From the NCBI RefSeq assembly GCF_000003815.2, contig NC_049979.1, forward strand, positions 17,840,401-17,904,400: 64,000 bases of DNA, read 5' to 3'. Under the pieces are notes generated by a model that searched no databases, was not told where the DNA came from, and saw only the letters and a program-made list of their open reading frames with translations. Of this stretch, positions 20,201 to 36,100 are shown piece after piece (the stretch's first letter is position 1; each line of letters begins with the position of its first letter). Origin of the DNA: Branchiostoma floridae (Eukaryota; Chordata; Leptocardii; Amphioxiformes; Branchiostomatidae). Both the position numbers and the translations under genes were made by a program.

Positions 20201-22815
20201 ATATAACGGTTTAACAAACCGTTGACGACGTACATGTTGTCCACCTACGTTCGATACCGATATCGTTTTCATATGGCCCTGACATTGTTACAACTTTAAG
20301 TTAATAACGCACCTAGATCTACATTGATATTAAAGATCGTTATAACTTATTTTTCCATACAAATGTCTCCCAGGAAAGACAGTTACAGGCCGTCAGCTGG
20401 CAGGCCTTGTGCAACAGTTCGTCGCTGCCCTGAACGACCCTAGGGCCCTGCCAACCCTACAGACCGCCTGGGACGCCGCCCTGATGACGCTGGTGGAGGA
20501 CACCGTGCGGGAGCTGCAGGAGCGCTATGTACAGGAGATGCGGCAGGGAATCCAACAGGCTGGCGGCATGCCGCTGGAGGAGGGTAAGCTCAGAGACATT
20601 CTTGTCTGTGTTGGCACTAACGGCTTTGTTTGGTTGATTCTTTCGTGTTACAACTCGACCAGGTATCAACATTGTTCATTTCTTCAAGAACCTCAAATCA
20701 GCACGTCGTGTAGAAAACAACATAGTCACAAGAAAAGTGAAGTTGTAATGATACAAAGTAACAAAATTAATGTACAAACCATCACCTTATTTTATTATGA
20801 ATAACATACTCATGATACGTACAACATGCTGTCACAGATCCCAACAGCAGCGTGCCATCTATGATGTCCCTGCACCAGGCTGTGTTTGAAGGGCTCCTGG
20901 ACACCCTGAAGGGTCGGCTCCACAGTTTTTGTGAGGCGGCCGAGATGACACAGGCCGTAGTGGATTTGACAGCTCGCGTCAATGGGACCCAAGGCAAGTT
21001 TCGTTTGTAATCTATCTTAATTCCCGATTTAATACTTGCAAAACCTAACATTGACCATGTCAGCAAACTATCATTCAATTACGTTTATCTCCATATAGAT
21101 GACAGCGGCTGTGGGATCTTGTCCAGCCTTCTGAGTGAAAACCGCAGCAGCTCGGAGAGTTTCTGTAATCAGCTGATACAGAACCTTTACCAGCCCATCA
21201 GCGAGAAGCTAGCCTCTCCGCCGGACAACTACGATATCAAGGTCGATCTAAAAGAAAACTCTCATTGAAAGGAAAATAGATTGTTGCAAGTTCCATCATA
21301 CAGATTTTATAAACAGGCTATGATAAACAAACACCGTTTTTTATGCATTAGATATACATGGTCTTAGTTTATCATGCCATAATTTTGAGCATCCCAAAAC
21401 TTAAAGACTCTGGTGCTTAACATGAGAGTTATGTGATTTTTCCAGGCTCTTGAAGCTGACCTGGCGCAGCTGAAAGCGACATACGACGAGGAAGCTAGAG
21501 GGCCATGCAAGCACAAGGTTTACCTGCAGTTCGCAGAATTCCTGGAGGGACAGAAGACGACATTTTCCACCATCAAGGTATCAACATCGCATTAATCATG
21601 ATGGATATTGCTACAGTAAGTAAAACAACGTTGGCATTAACATATACCCTCCGGTGTAAGTAAAAGAACGCTTGCACTTACTTATTCCCTAGATCACTGG
21701 CATTCCCTGCTGGAATGACCGAAAAGACTAGAAATGGGAATACATTTCTACTCAAGCCTATACCATATTTCTATACTCATTGATAATGGGTGAATGTCCA
21801 ATCAGGGTTACCAAGAGGAGGATTACAAGCTACAGGAGGAGACACGGCGGCGGGAGGCTGAGGTGGCCAACCTGCAGGAGGAGAGGCTGCAGGTGGAACG
21901 CCAGATGGCGCTGTCCATGAAAGAGCAGCAGGACCAAGTGGAGATGTTGATGGCGGAGTTTGGACGGGAAGTGCAGAATCTGAAAGAGGAAGAAAAGTAA
22001 GTTGATTTTTGAACCAGCCAACAGAAACTTAAGCTACAGAAACAACTATAACAAACCGATGAGAAATTCATACACTGAAATATTGGCCACGCTCCAAAGG
22101 TGACTAAATTACATTTGATATCACGTATTATCAAATACATGATTTCACCGAAATTGTGCGCAACAAATAAATTCAACGACGTTGTTGTTTTGTGCAGAGA
22201 GCGCCGAGACGCCATGTTGCGGAACCTCCAGGTGCAGATGGAGGAGAAGGCCCAGCAGAACGTGGCGATGCTGGAGGACCTGTCCCGCCGCCAGGAGGGC
22301 ATGGTGCAGCAGCAGATGGAGGCCATGCAGCAGCAGCAGCGCCAGCAGATGGACGGGATGATGGAGATGGCCAAGGCCATACAGGAACGGAACGACAAGC
22401 TCGCACGAGGTTTGTGGTCAACATCAGACTCGACAGTCAGTCAGTGCATATTCACTCATAGCGACATAACATTATCGTTAACGCTGACGTTATCCCGTAG
22501 GGACACAGTGATAGACCAAACTTTTATCTGCAACCCATTTTATGTGACAACATCTCTTTGTGATGTCCGAATTGCTTAATTCTTGTAATCAATGTGTTTG
22601 TGTGGATTTCTTCAGATATGCAAGAACAGGCACAGAAGGCAAAGTCTCCGGGGTTCTTGGACAACATATTGGGTTCCGTCGTTGACATCGTGAAGCAGGG
22701 GGCTAGTCTGTTCCTCATGTCCAAGTTTCCTCTTGCGGGCGCTGCCGCAGCCGTGGGTGCGGGGGCAGCCCAGGCAGTCACAAGTCGCACCGCAAAAGCA
22801 CCAAGCACTAAATAG
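17201..22815 (+). CDS. Guanylate-binding protein-like large GTPase with hydrophobic tail (GBP-b)
   Basis: This is a second complete GBP-type GTPase. Eleven coding exons: 17201-17536, 17732-17904, 19635-19800, 19927-20170, 20374-20583, 20838-20993, 21099-21241, 21446-21577, 21806-21996, 22198-22409, 22616-22815. The 720 residues have consistent phases throughout. Seen: P-loop GPCRTGKSY, switch region ETFGIWMST, G3 DTEG, G4 LLRD in WLLRDSTLIPT, then the helical domain and a Gln/Glu/Met-rich coiled coil (exons 9-10). The C-terminus has no CaaX box. It carries a hydrophobic stretch containing GASLFLMSKFPLAGAAAAVG and ends in a short basic tail, suggesting direct membrane insertion or an amphipathic anchor (inference). 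Exon 6 ends in a GC donor (AAG|GCAAGT), which phase requires. Intron 2 holds a transposon. Divergent neighbour: GBP-a. Confidence 0.93.
18436..19322. mobile_element. Non-autonomous DNA transposon in GBP-b intron 2
   Basis: Terminal inverted repeats of 25 bp at 18436-18460 and 19298-19322 match with one mismatch and share CATTGGCATAATACCGGTC. The roughly 890-bp interior has further ACCGGT-containing fragments but no transposase frame. True ends may lie slightly further out, where weaker similarity continues. Confidence 0.75.
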
Positions 22816-24050
22816 TGAAATGTTGAAATATTCTATACTTTTAAGTTTTACCTTTGTAGAAAAACGTGGTAATTATATAGTATTACCTGCTTTATCGCAT
22901 AGTGTATTGCTTAGCGTGGTATGAAATCCGAAACATGGTCTGACTTACTGCTTCAGTTCTCCAAGTCCAACCTGTTGTCGTGTTTATGATGAATCTGTGC
23001 CGCGAGGTAGATACGGGGTATTTGTTCCAATATTTCCTGGAAGTAGGTTTACAACATGTAAAGTAAAGTAGCACAGTACTCGGAAGTGAAATCAGCCATG
23101 TGTATGTGTGAATTTGCATTGTTATGAATTTACTGCTATTAAAGTACACCTCAACAAATGATCCTGCTCAAGATGGTGCTCGTGTTTACCAAAACCATGT
23201 ACCCGGTAAGACAGAAACGGCGCACGAGACTTTTTCTCATGATCAGCTGGCACAAGCTTGAAAGGGAGTGGTAGGTTTACACGAGATCATTGGCGAAGGC
23301 TATAGGGACAGCCTGATTGAATCGTGGTCGGCCCGTCTTCGACGACCGCCGCCCCCTGTGGTAAGAGGCCGGCTATGGTCGTAGACACAGCATTTATCCA
23401 AGAGATAAACGTCAGTTTTTTAAACTTTTTTGTCGAATTAAGATGTTTAGTTTGTGTCATGATGTAACGTCGTAATGTTGATTCAGTAGTTCTTGCTGTT
23501 GATTAGACACATACGAAACTTTTATAATTATTATTTCCTCCGTTGTTATTACTGTCATTTTTATGCCATGTTATGTTGACTTAGATTATTTTGTTGTCAA
23601 CCTGAATTATATGTTACCATTCTAATTATTAGTTATCTTTGTTAATTTTGACTGTCATTTGTTATTCTGTTATTTTGACCTACATAAGCAAGTATTTTAC
23701 TTTGACCTACATAAGCAAATGTGCTTCTTGTCCATCGCTCACTTAACGAATGTGAATGAACTAAAATAAGATGAAATGAGATGAAATAAGATAAAACAAA
23801 ATAAAACAGCAAAACAAAGTAAAATAAGATAAAGTAGAAATAAAAATAAATTGTTAAGTTAGAATATAAATTAAATTAGAAAATAGAATAAAATCAATCG
23901 GCGTAAATCTGCGCCTGAATACTGGTCAATTTTTGTAGGAGAAAAAGTATAGAATAGTTAGTACATTTGTCCAGACAATAACACCACTAACGTTAAATGA
24001 CCTCTTAAGCGACAATAATGTCTTGCCCTTGCCCTACCCACACATAGCCC

Positions 24051-24098
24051 CAGACGACTGTTGCTCTCGAGCTATAAGCGATAACCAACAGTCGTCTG
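24051..24098. repeat. Perfect 13-bp hairpin
   Basis: CAGACGACTGTTG (24051-24063) is exactly complementary to CAACAGTCGTCTG (24086-24098) with a 22-nt loop. There is no U-tract or coding context. It may be a MITE remnant or a structured RNA. Confidence 0.7.
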
Positions 24099-24177
24099 CG
24101 GCTAACCCATACAATATCCCAATAACCCAATAACCGAAAAAATATTATGAAAGGAAAAGGTCACGATTCTTCCCACC

Positions 24178-24196
24178 AACCTCTGCTTGGAGAGTA
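24178..24196 (-). mobile_element. Solo terminus of the fold-back element found at 56790-57089
   Basis: Nineteen bases, AACCTCTGCTTGGAGAGTA, are identical to the right end of the element upstream of the TRIM-NHL gene. No partner terminus was found nearby, so this looks like a decayed or truncated copy. Confidence 0.55.
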
Positions 24197-24767
24197 ACGT
24201 TACCAATAACCATCGGATATCGGAAATAACGCACGTCTACACTTTTAACAATACTGGTTTATTGTATAAATGAAAATAAGCCCACGTCTGAGGTCGAAGA
24301 ATACGGTATTTAGTCTATTAGTTGTACTAGTTTAGGCGAAGCCAAAACCAAGACACTGCAGGATCCTGCAGGGGTTTTCGGATAATATTTGTAACAAGTT
24401 TGAAACAACAACAACTATTTCAAGTAAAATGATATTTCAGTTGCACTCATTTAAAACTGCTGATACAGTTGATAATGAAAGTTTGAACATGTTTGAACTG
24501 ATTCACATATGTTGTACACAATTTGAAAGTAACTGACAAAGAAACAGGTTATGTCTAGGTCATTCACCTTTGACCTATGTACTCTCACATGGCCGGTTCG
24601 CAGTCACAGAGAGCGGATCACTCTTCCGTAGCTGTCCGAAGTTGTCGAAAGGAACGAGCACCAACAGAGCTTCAGAACACCTTTATGCCTGATGGTAGGC
24701 TAGATATTAAACGTCATATCTCTAGAGACTCTGCGATTGTTGGACGTAGAATACTTTGACGTCTAGC

Positions 24768-27333
<2,566 letters not shown>

Positions 27334-27529
27334 CCTTGTGCAAACTTATCAGCGACATGGACATTACATAGCTGTCTGTTAAAAGGATACAGTTGACATA
27401 CAGACTTTTAATTGGCAAGTCCCAATCTGAACTGTAAATCCAACACAAAACATGGCACTTTCCAAATCCTGATGTTTGTGTTACAGTACAAGAATGGCTA
27501 TGAAGATCAGATAAATGAATATTTGTCTG

Positions 27530-27535
27530 AATAAA
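27530..27535 (+). terminator. Probable ENOPH1 polyadenylation signal
   Basis: AATAAA lies 197 bases after the ENOPH1 stop codon, the first canonical hexamer in the 3' flank. A second candidate, AATAAA near 28001, could serve a longer form. Confidence 0.5.
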
Positions 27536-30154
27536 GCAGTCAAAAAGCAATCAAGCAGGCTTGTCATCTTCAATTTAGCCTCTTTCTTTTGCATTCTGCA
27601 TAGTTTGGATTACGTATGTTTTTGCTCTATATACTGTTTTGCTGGCCGCAAACTGTTTTAAGAGAATAACTCTTGCCTACAGGATAATTAAGACTTGCTT
27701 TTCATGTCAGGGCACCTGGACTGAATGTTGTGAGCATCAAATACAGAAATACCGTGTTCTAGGTAGAGAGAACTATAAGGACTACGGACTATGAACTAGA
27801 GAGCTGGTACTGAAAAAGTCTTGGGGGAGGGGTATTGACTGGTACAGAGAATGGAAGTCTTCAACCATCACGTTGTGCATGACAAAATGCAGTGAGGAGT
27901 ATTTTCAAACCAATGTCTTGCCCCTTATCTTTTCCCTGGAGCAGTCTGTGGAAAATACTATGAATGTAATGCAATGCAACATCCATCTCTGCACAGTTCC
28001 AATAAACCCATCAAACGTACTGTTACTGTGACTTTTCTTGTCATAATTTTGGTGATGCTTGAATCTATGATCCTTAAAAAGGGAGTTTTGACAATTATCA
28101 TATGAATCACTACTAGGTTGAAACTTTGCAAATTAGAACATTACAGGTACTTTGACAATTTTTTTTAACCAACTTTTAGTTTTTACATTCAAAGTGTCCT
28201 ATATATTCAAACTAATTGCTGCATGGAAATTGCCATATGGTCATAGCATAAGTAAGGTTTTGAAAGCATATTTTCAGACATAGGATAGCTTGGTTCTACT
28301 TACATCCTCTTATTAACAAGGGCTGTAGTGTGAAGAATTTTTCACAACTGAAACAGTAACAAAATCATGACTCAGACACTTTTCTTTGGTCTTTCAAACA
28401 TTTATATAACAAAGTCTTTCCAGTTACAGTAGCAGTGGCTGCCATGATCATGCAATTGAACAGGCGGAAGGCTGAGGGAAGCGAAGGCACACCGAAGTCA
28501 TTGCCAACCAGCAGGGACAGATGCTACTGTAAAGAGCCACTGACTGACCAATTCCTGTCTCAACTGAAAACTGGGCATATTGCAACACATGGATGCAAAT
28601 ATAATGACAGGCAAGGGACTAAGTGTTTTAACTGGAAGGTGTTTGAGTCTATTAATGTTGAAATTATGAGTACCCTCCATCATAACATCTCTACATTGAG
28701 TAGTGCAATACAGAAATGTTAACACTCAACAGCTTTCCGACTTAACTTACAGTACGTTTCCATAAACAGGTAAGGAAAGCAGCTCGCTGTTGTCAGGTAC
28801 ACCAACAGATGTAATGGACTACCAGTCACGTAAATAAACATAACTTACTTATTTGGGAAGTCTTCCAAGTCTCTATACTTGTGAGAGTCCCATGCCTGTA
28901 CAATTGATTTGCCTTACATGTACTTGGTCTAACATAGAAATGAAAGGCACTATCATTGTTGTCAAAACCTTGAAGACCTATCCAAGCCACAACCAACACA
29001 GGAACAAACAGAGAAGAAAAACGGGCAGAGAAACTGTCAACGTCGGTTTTGAGAACATGGATCTTGTTGCTCCATTTCAAAATTCAGGAGGGGGTGACTC
29101 AGACCCTTAAATCTTATCTACCATATTTACATTTTTGCACAAGTACTTTTTAACAATCCCCAATCAATTATTTAACTCCTTCATTTAAGTAAATGAAAAT
29201 GCACCACATCCTGCATTGTTTTATCTGTTTCTTCGAGATCAAGCTTGATCATTTTTTAACCCCTCCAAAACTTTGAACAGTGGACATGCTCTCCACGGAC
29301 TGTGCCTCCCATTACTAGACAAAGGGACTTTGCTGAAAATATTGAAAGTTCTGTAAAATACAAAGCAGCTTTACATTTGACATCTTTTAGGAAAGTTCAG
29401 TCTCTTAACTGTCATTTATACTTCTTGTAGGTTTCAGAAACTTTTCATCTAATCAGTTATACATGAGTATTTCTGTATATCCAGCATCAGTACAACAAGA
29501 AATATCATTTGCATTTTGTTACCTTACATTTGTAAATGCTTCCCTCTTACTGGCTAGCAATTGCATGTGTTCAACATAACAAAGGAGTTGATGTATTCAA
29601 ATGAACAAAGGCAAAACAAATGTAACTAGTTAAGTATTTGTGTAAAAGAAGTATTGATACAAGTACTGTCCTTCCTGGCCACAAAAGCTAGCATACTGGG
29701 CATGAGTACCAAGTCATAAATACAGAACAAGTTCAAGTGACCAAAGCTATAGTAAATCTGCAACTTTACAATTACCATATACTGATCTCTAAAGGCCCCT
29801 ATGTTGTTATAGTCATCAATTATCATAGGTTATTTGATTGCTATCTACAAATTAAGCAGGCAATAAAGGCTCAAAGACCAATCCTCACATTACATGGGAA
29901 AGGCAGTCCACTTTTTTGCATATACACCTTCTTAATATATTTGTATTGGAACATCCCATCCACACCACAGTTATCATTAGCCCACAGCAGCAAACACTAT
30001 GGCACAGACATACAGGTACACTGAACAAACCCATGCATCTTCCAGCACATGCACACTTGTTTACACACTGCATCCACAGTCTCTACGCTTCTTGTATGTT
30101 TTTGTCCGAAGCAACAATAGTAGTAATCAAGGTGGCTAGAAAATGGAGTCAACA
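27536..30154. other. Convergent intergenic region, ENOPH1 and HECTD1 3' ends
   Basis: The two genes face each other tail to tail here. A 95-codon open frame at 28435-28722 has no recognisable domain and no splice support. I see no RNA gene or clear repeat. The HECTD1 3' UTR must occupy the right part. Confidence 0.5.
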
Positions 30155-33100
30155 TTAATTTAGGTGGAATCCCTTTTCCCTTGTTGCGGCTAGGAGTCTC
30201 TCTCGTAATATCTCTTCAGAGGAGTACTCGGGGAGCTTCAGGTAGTGTACACAGGTGTTGACAGACGGGAAGCTGCCATCAGAGGCGTCCACTTTGCGGA
30301 CGATGGTGAGGCGTGGGTACAGGTTGGCCAGACCACCGGGGGGGAGGGAGGAGCAACCAGTGGCAAACTGGAGGAACGCCTTCCGCTCATCAGCATTCAG
30401 GTTGCACATCACGTTAACAAACCTTTGGAAACCAGGGCTGTGGGCAGAGAGAGAACAGAATCAAATTATGTGTTTAGTGCCATAGATATCACAAGACGAA
30501 ATTGAGCAACACACATTTTTTTTACCTTCTACAAGGCTATTTCCTATTCAAGACTGAACAAGAAGATGCAAGCTTCTACCTTGTTCACATAACCAACTCA
30601 AAATTTTCATCACTGGAAAATGTACCAGTTGGTTTTGCTGGAAAGGGGAGACTGCACAATGTTCTAGTTTGACTGATTGGCATTTATTGTACAGTGTAAC
30701 ACAACAATAGAGTGCAACACAATAGCATGGTTTTGTACCTTTCCCTGGTATATCCTAGCTTGGGCTCTGTGTAGTTCAGGATGTCATCCCTGATCCAGGA
30801 AGGTGCCTGGTCCCCACTGATCATCAGCTGCACTTCTGTGGGACTGAAGCCTTGAAGCTTCTCCATGGGAAACACCTCGGAGAAGCCAGCTGAGGAAAAA
30901 AATTATTACTTAGAGAGGTCTGCTGAATCTGGCTTCTGAGCATACAGCATTCCATAGCCTTCTCCAATAAACCCCACATTGCCATTCTTAAGTGCATGAT
31001 GCACTTCTCTTCTTTGCAACATTCTTCACACTACATTCTCCAGAAACCCCATTCTGATCTTAATGAAATTCATTTAACTATAATACTGCATGACTTTCTG
31101 CTATGTACATGAACCAAAGTTATCATTAAGCTGTTAAATTGCTATTGGTTATCATACCTCTGAATGCCTCCAGCTGTTTCCTAACACCAGTGTTCATGCA
31201 GAAGTCAAACATCACCTCCACATACTCTTCCAAGTTGTCCAGAGAAAGATGCTGTAACAAGACAAACATAAATTGTCATTTGCTAGGGATCCTTCCTTCT
31301 TTCCTGGCATGAATGAGATACTGTGATTATTTTTACATTGTGTAAACCCCAACAATTAAATGATAACTGCAAAGGTCTATGCTTTCAGTACCAAATAAAT
31401 TTAGATGAAAATAGCATTATCCTTTTGTCTTATTTTGTTTTTCTTCTTATACAAATAAGTGATGCCTGAGATGTTAACAATACATCACTTTCTCCACCAC
31501 CAACTGGTACCCACCTCATCAGAGCCATTGGGTTTCAGGTCCAGGTGGGAGAATCCATACACCTTGGAGGAGGGTGAGTAGGTGAAGTCCAACCTGCATG
31601 AGGAAAAAGGAGAATGTTTCATATACATCATCTGTTGAGCAGCTACAACATCAGGAAATTTGAAAAAAAATTAAAAGAAATAAACTGCATCCACATGTGC
31701 TATGCTTTATATACATCATCTGTTGAACGGCTACTACATTAGGAAATTTAAAACAAATTAAAGAAAGAAACTGCCTCCACATGTGCTAATGGCGTTTTTC
31801 AGACTAAGTACTGATCCTGGCTGGAGAGTGATTACACATACCCCAGGTCCTCTAACTTGCAGGGTGGTCCTGATCCAATTGGGTTCACCAGGCACAGGTT
31901 CTGCAGCTGATTGGACCTGTCATCCTCCGACAGGGAGTTATCATTCAAGATGACGCGCTTCTTCGCAGCCAGCTCCTTCAGTTGGTTCAGGAAACGTGCA
32001 CGATGCGGGTTCACCAGCTCAAAGTCTTCCCAGTTCAGCAATCCTGTCAACAACAATCAACAATCAATTATTCATGAATGTATTAAGATAGGATTACTAA
32101 TTGTAGAGCAGACATTCTAGTGTTTGTGTGTTACGCAATTCATCCTTTCCGGTCATCTGATTTAAAAGGAACTTTGAATGAATACCAGTATTTGCTTTCA
32201 TTGATTCAACCTTGGCTTTGCTAGATTAGTTTACTAGTACAACCTAGATGACGTCGGATGCATAAGATAAATGGAATGACCAGAAATAAAAGGCACTTGG
32301 CTTGACAGAACCTATGAAAACATCAATGCTAACCTGTAAACCAGGCAGGTGACTTGGGTTTGGGTGGGTCCTGTACCAGATCATACTTGGAGTCATCGTC
32401 TGTGATGTAGCCTGTAATGATTTCTGTACCATCTTCAGTGGATGCCTCTGACTGGGTCTCATTGGAGTGTAGGTCGATTTCTGACATGCTGCGGTGATAC
32501 TCTGCACAAGTCTCTGTCATGCTGTTATCTGCGTCCCCAACACACATCAACTTCAGGAAGGGGCGTGACATGGGCAGGTCTACCAGTCGTCCGTCCTGCA
32601 AGCTCTTAGCCAGGAAGATGCCCAGGAAGTGGAACATGCAGGCCACACGTTCTGTTGCCTCTGCATCCTGCTGGAGTGGTGCAGGGAACAGTCCACAGGC
32701 ACGCTGGACATAGTAGCCTGGTGGTTTGGTGCCATGTCCTATATCCACCTAAAAACAAGGAAATGGCTTTGAGTTTGAGGGAGGGTAGCTGATAGTTGTC
32801 TACATCTTTGCATGAGGTATAAGCTGACACACCTGTATCATGCTCCTGCTATGCAGTTACAGCAGGACAACATGTGCAAACAAAACATTAAACAAGTCAC
32901 GTGAACAACCTTCCACCAAGTGAATTCTAATCATATCAAGCTGAAAGAAATGTAAACATTGTGTTCACCTCTCTAGCCTGATCATCAGGGAAGTCATCAT
33001 CACACAGCCACAGCCCCAGGGACTTCCTCTGCAGCTCAGCAGCCACCAGAGCATAGAACTCCAACGTGGGACCCAGTCCTGTGCCTTCCTCACCAAGAAA

Positions 33101-36100
33101 CTCCACCTGGAACACAGACAGGTCATGGGTGAGCACTGCTTCCTCATCAATGGTCCAAATGGAGTGCAATCTATGTGATAAATGACTGGCAGAAAAACTT
33201 CAAGGTCAAGACCGGCCCTTACCTCTAGAACTGATTTCCTGTCAGAATGTAGTCTCATGACATTGACTGCCCATTCCATCAGACTCTCGCCTCGTGGGAC
33301 CTTGACTCTCTCGTGCTTCAGGCGCCCGACCCGGAACTCGTGGTGGTCATCACGCCGTGGTGAGGGTCCGCGTGACCTTTCCAGAGCTGCATCTCTCTTG
33401 TTCTGTAGCCATACAATTGCTCTGTAAGATATTAGGGAAAATGATTCTCACAACTTGGCTTCTTCATGGCATTTCATATTCTAATACAACTAGAGTTCGG
33501 CGACCTCATACCTCCATGAAAATTTAGAGCTTTCGTAAATTTCATGCAATTGACTAACACATTAACATAATTTATGCATGGTATTGTTCATCATTGACTA
33601 ACGTACACATGTCACAATTATAAAATTCCCATTATTAATTATAAAGCGTTTTTGCAATTTTTACATAAATTATGCAAATAAGTTCCTCATTACCATATTT
33701 GGTATCTGCTTACTAGTATATTCCACCTATCATAGTTAACATGTGTTACATTTATTGAAGTCCAGTTATTGAAAACAATGGAATTATACAATTTCCTCAT
33801 TAATTATGCAAATTAAGTCATCATTTGCATAAAATGTATATCATTATGAACATCTTTGCCTAAGGTACCCGCATGCCTAATATGATGCCAATCCATCAAT
33901 CCTTTCTGCAGTTATCCTCTTTAGAATGTCTTGACAAAAATGCCCCTGCAGTTCCGAAATTAAATGTTAGGGGGCTGAAACCTGCCCCACTTTGTCATGA
34001 CACTGCAAGCTATCTACCAGCCAAATGTCAAGACCATATCACATCCAGGACAAGAGATACATTGAAAAAACTGCCATGATATAATATCCTCATTAATTAT
34101 GCAAATGTACTCCTATTTTGCATAATTAGTATTTAATCTTGTACAACATTGTCTAAGGTACCCACATACCAAAAATCATGAAAATCCGTTGTTCCCTTCT
34201 TGAGTTATCCTCGTCAGAAGTTTTTGACAAAAATGCCCCTGCTATCCCCAAACTAGACGCTAGGGGGCCCAAACTTACGTAATTTTTTCCTGAGTACAAG
34301 AGCTATCTAATACTTAAAAATCTTGACCATAGCATGTTCAGAACACCGAGATGGCAAAACCGGAAGTTGCGCTGCAGTACCAAGGCCACACACCAGGGGG
34401 CCCAAAATTGACCTTGACCTTCGTCTTCCCAACCCCTACCTACATACCAAATATCATCGTAGTCCATCACGAGGTTCTCAAGTTATGATGACCACAAATA
34501 TGCGGACACACAGACACACACACAAACACACACACAAACACACACACAGACACACTCAAAACTATACCTCCATTTTTTCATGGAGGTAATGATACATATA
34601 GACATTACTATTCTAGTGAGGGTATTGGATGCAACTCAACCAAACAAGATTCTTCATAAAACTTTGTCATGAGACACATTTAATCCATTCCTTGATTTGT
34701 CATTTTAGTTAATGTTAGCTCTCAAATGCAAGTGTGATAATCAATGACAAAATGAACTCCTATAAATTCATACCTTGAGCAGCCAAAGGCAGTGCAGTTG
34801 AAGTAGAGTTGTCTGGTCTCAAATGGGAAGATCATGGGGCACTTGTTGGTCAGCTTCTCACACCACTCAGGCAGTGCTGCAGCAGCCAGGCTCAGTGGGT
34901 CCTAGCGGAGGAAGGTGAGAAACTAGTGAGACATCTCACATAAAAACACATTTTAGGCATTCAATCTTACGGCAAGTTCATTCAAGTATTGACATTAAAT
35001 ATCCCTAATCACCATGAAACATTTGTGCTGTAATTGAGATTTTACATGTAACAGCATTTCCATAAGCCAAGTATTGGTTATATTAACCTGAGTTTGTTGA
35101 ATGACTTTGTTAGTGAGCTTCTTGCTCTGGAACTCCTCTGCCGACACGTTGAAGTGGTGGCTGTCTCCTCCCTCTGTGTCCATGTCTGCAACATCCGATG
35201 CGACTGCGTACAGTATCCTGAGTAGCTGAAGGACGTCGTCCACTGTGCAGGAGGAGGATCCTCCCGGGCATGCGGGGGAGAGAAGTCTCCCTCACTGAGA
35301 ATGTTGCTGGTGTGAACAACTGGCTTGTGCTGTGGTGTTGGAGGTTTAGATTCACCACCGCTGCCAAGAAACTCCTACAGCCACAAAAGATTGGACCCAT
35401 TTAGCATCATCAACATGAAAACCCACACCTTCATGCTACCCTGAGTGTTTATCATTGATCTCTGATGCCTCTTTGTATCTCTTGATACATGTTACAACAA
35501 AGCAATACGTATCAAATCTTGATCACTGTCGATAACAAGACGCACCTTGTATGCTGCCACCAACTGTGCACAGTTTCTGTTCTTCCTGATGCTCTTGGGA
35601 GCCCCCGTCAGCTTCCATCTCCTGAGAAACGCGGTGTCTGCGTTCTGCTGAAGGTAGGAGATCAGCTCCGACTTCGGCAGATCGTCTGTGCCCAGCGCTC
35701 TCTCCACAAACTCAACAGTCCACCGGCCCTGGGGAAGAAACAAAAACACAAGTCAGCTAGAGCAGATAATGTTTATTCTTCCTTGTCTTTTGAACAGGAG
35801 GAATGCAAAGAACGAAGGAACTTTAATAACGAATAACAAACTACAAAAGGCCGCATCAGCAAGCATTTACATTTTGTGAGCTGCCTCAGGCATTTTGGCT
35901 GCTGTACTTTTATTTGTCAATAGAGATTGATGTATCCCTTGTCTTCTCTCTCTAATCATTGTATACAAGTCATTTAAAACAAAGATAAAAGAATTTTTTC
36001 AGATATTCATTAGCAATCAAAACTCAGACTCACCCTTTTCTCCACTTCCTCTTCTTCCTTTCTCTCTCTGTACACGATTCTAGAATAAGAATATTACAAG

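Larger units (their letters stand above)
22816..24767. other. Intergenic DNA between GBP-b and ENOPH1
   Basis: No gene was recognised. It holds the GBP-b 3' UTR (ATTAAA near 23138), an A-rich low-complexity tract of AAATA/AAGAT-like units at about 23760-23890, a strong hairpin (24051-24098) and a solo transposon terminus (24178-24196). Confidence 0.6.

Noticed and set aside
28435-28722. 95-codon open frame as a small gene
   Set aside because: There is no recognisable domain, no neighbouring exons with matching phase, and it lies between two convergent 3' ends.
35243-35295. Frameshift mutation or pseudogenisation of HECTD1
   Set aside because: The apparent frame change is removed exactly by a 53-nt intron with good splice signals, and all other exons are intact.
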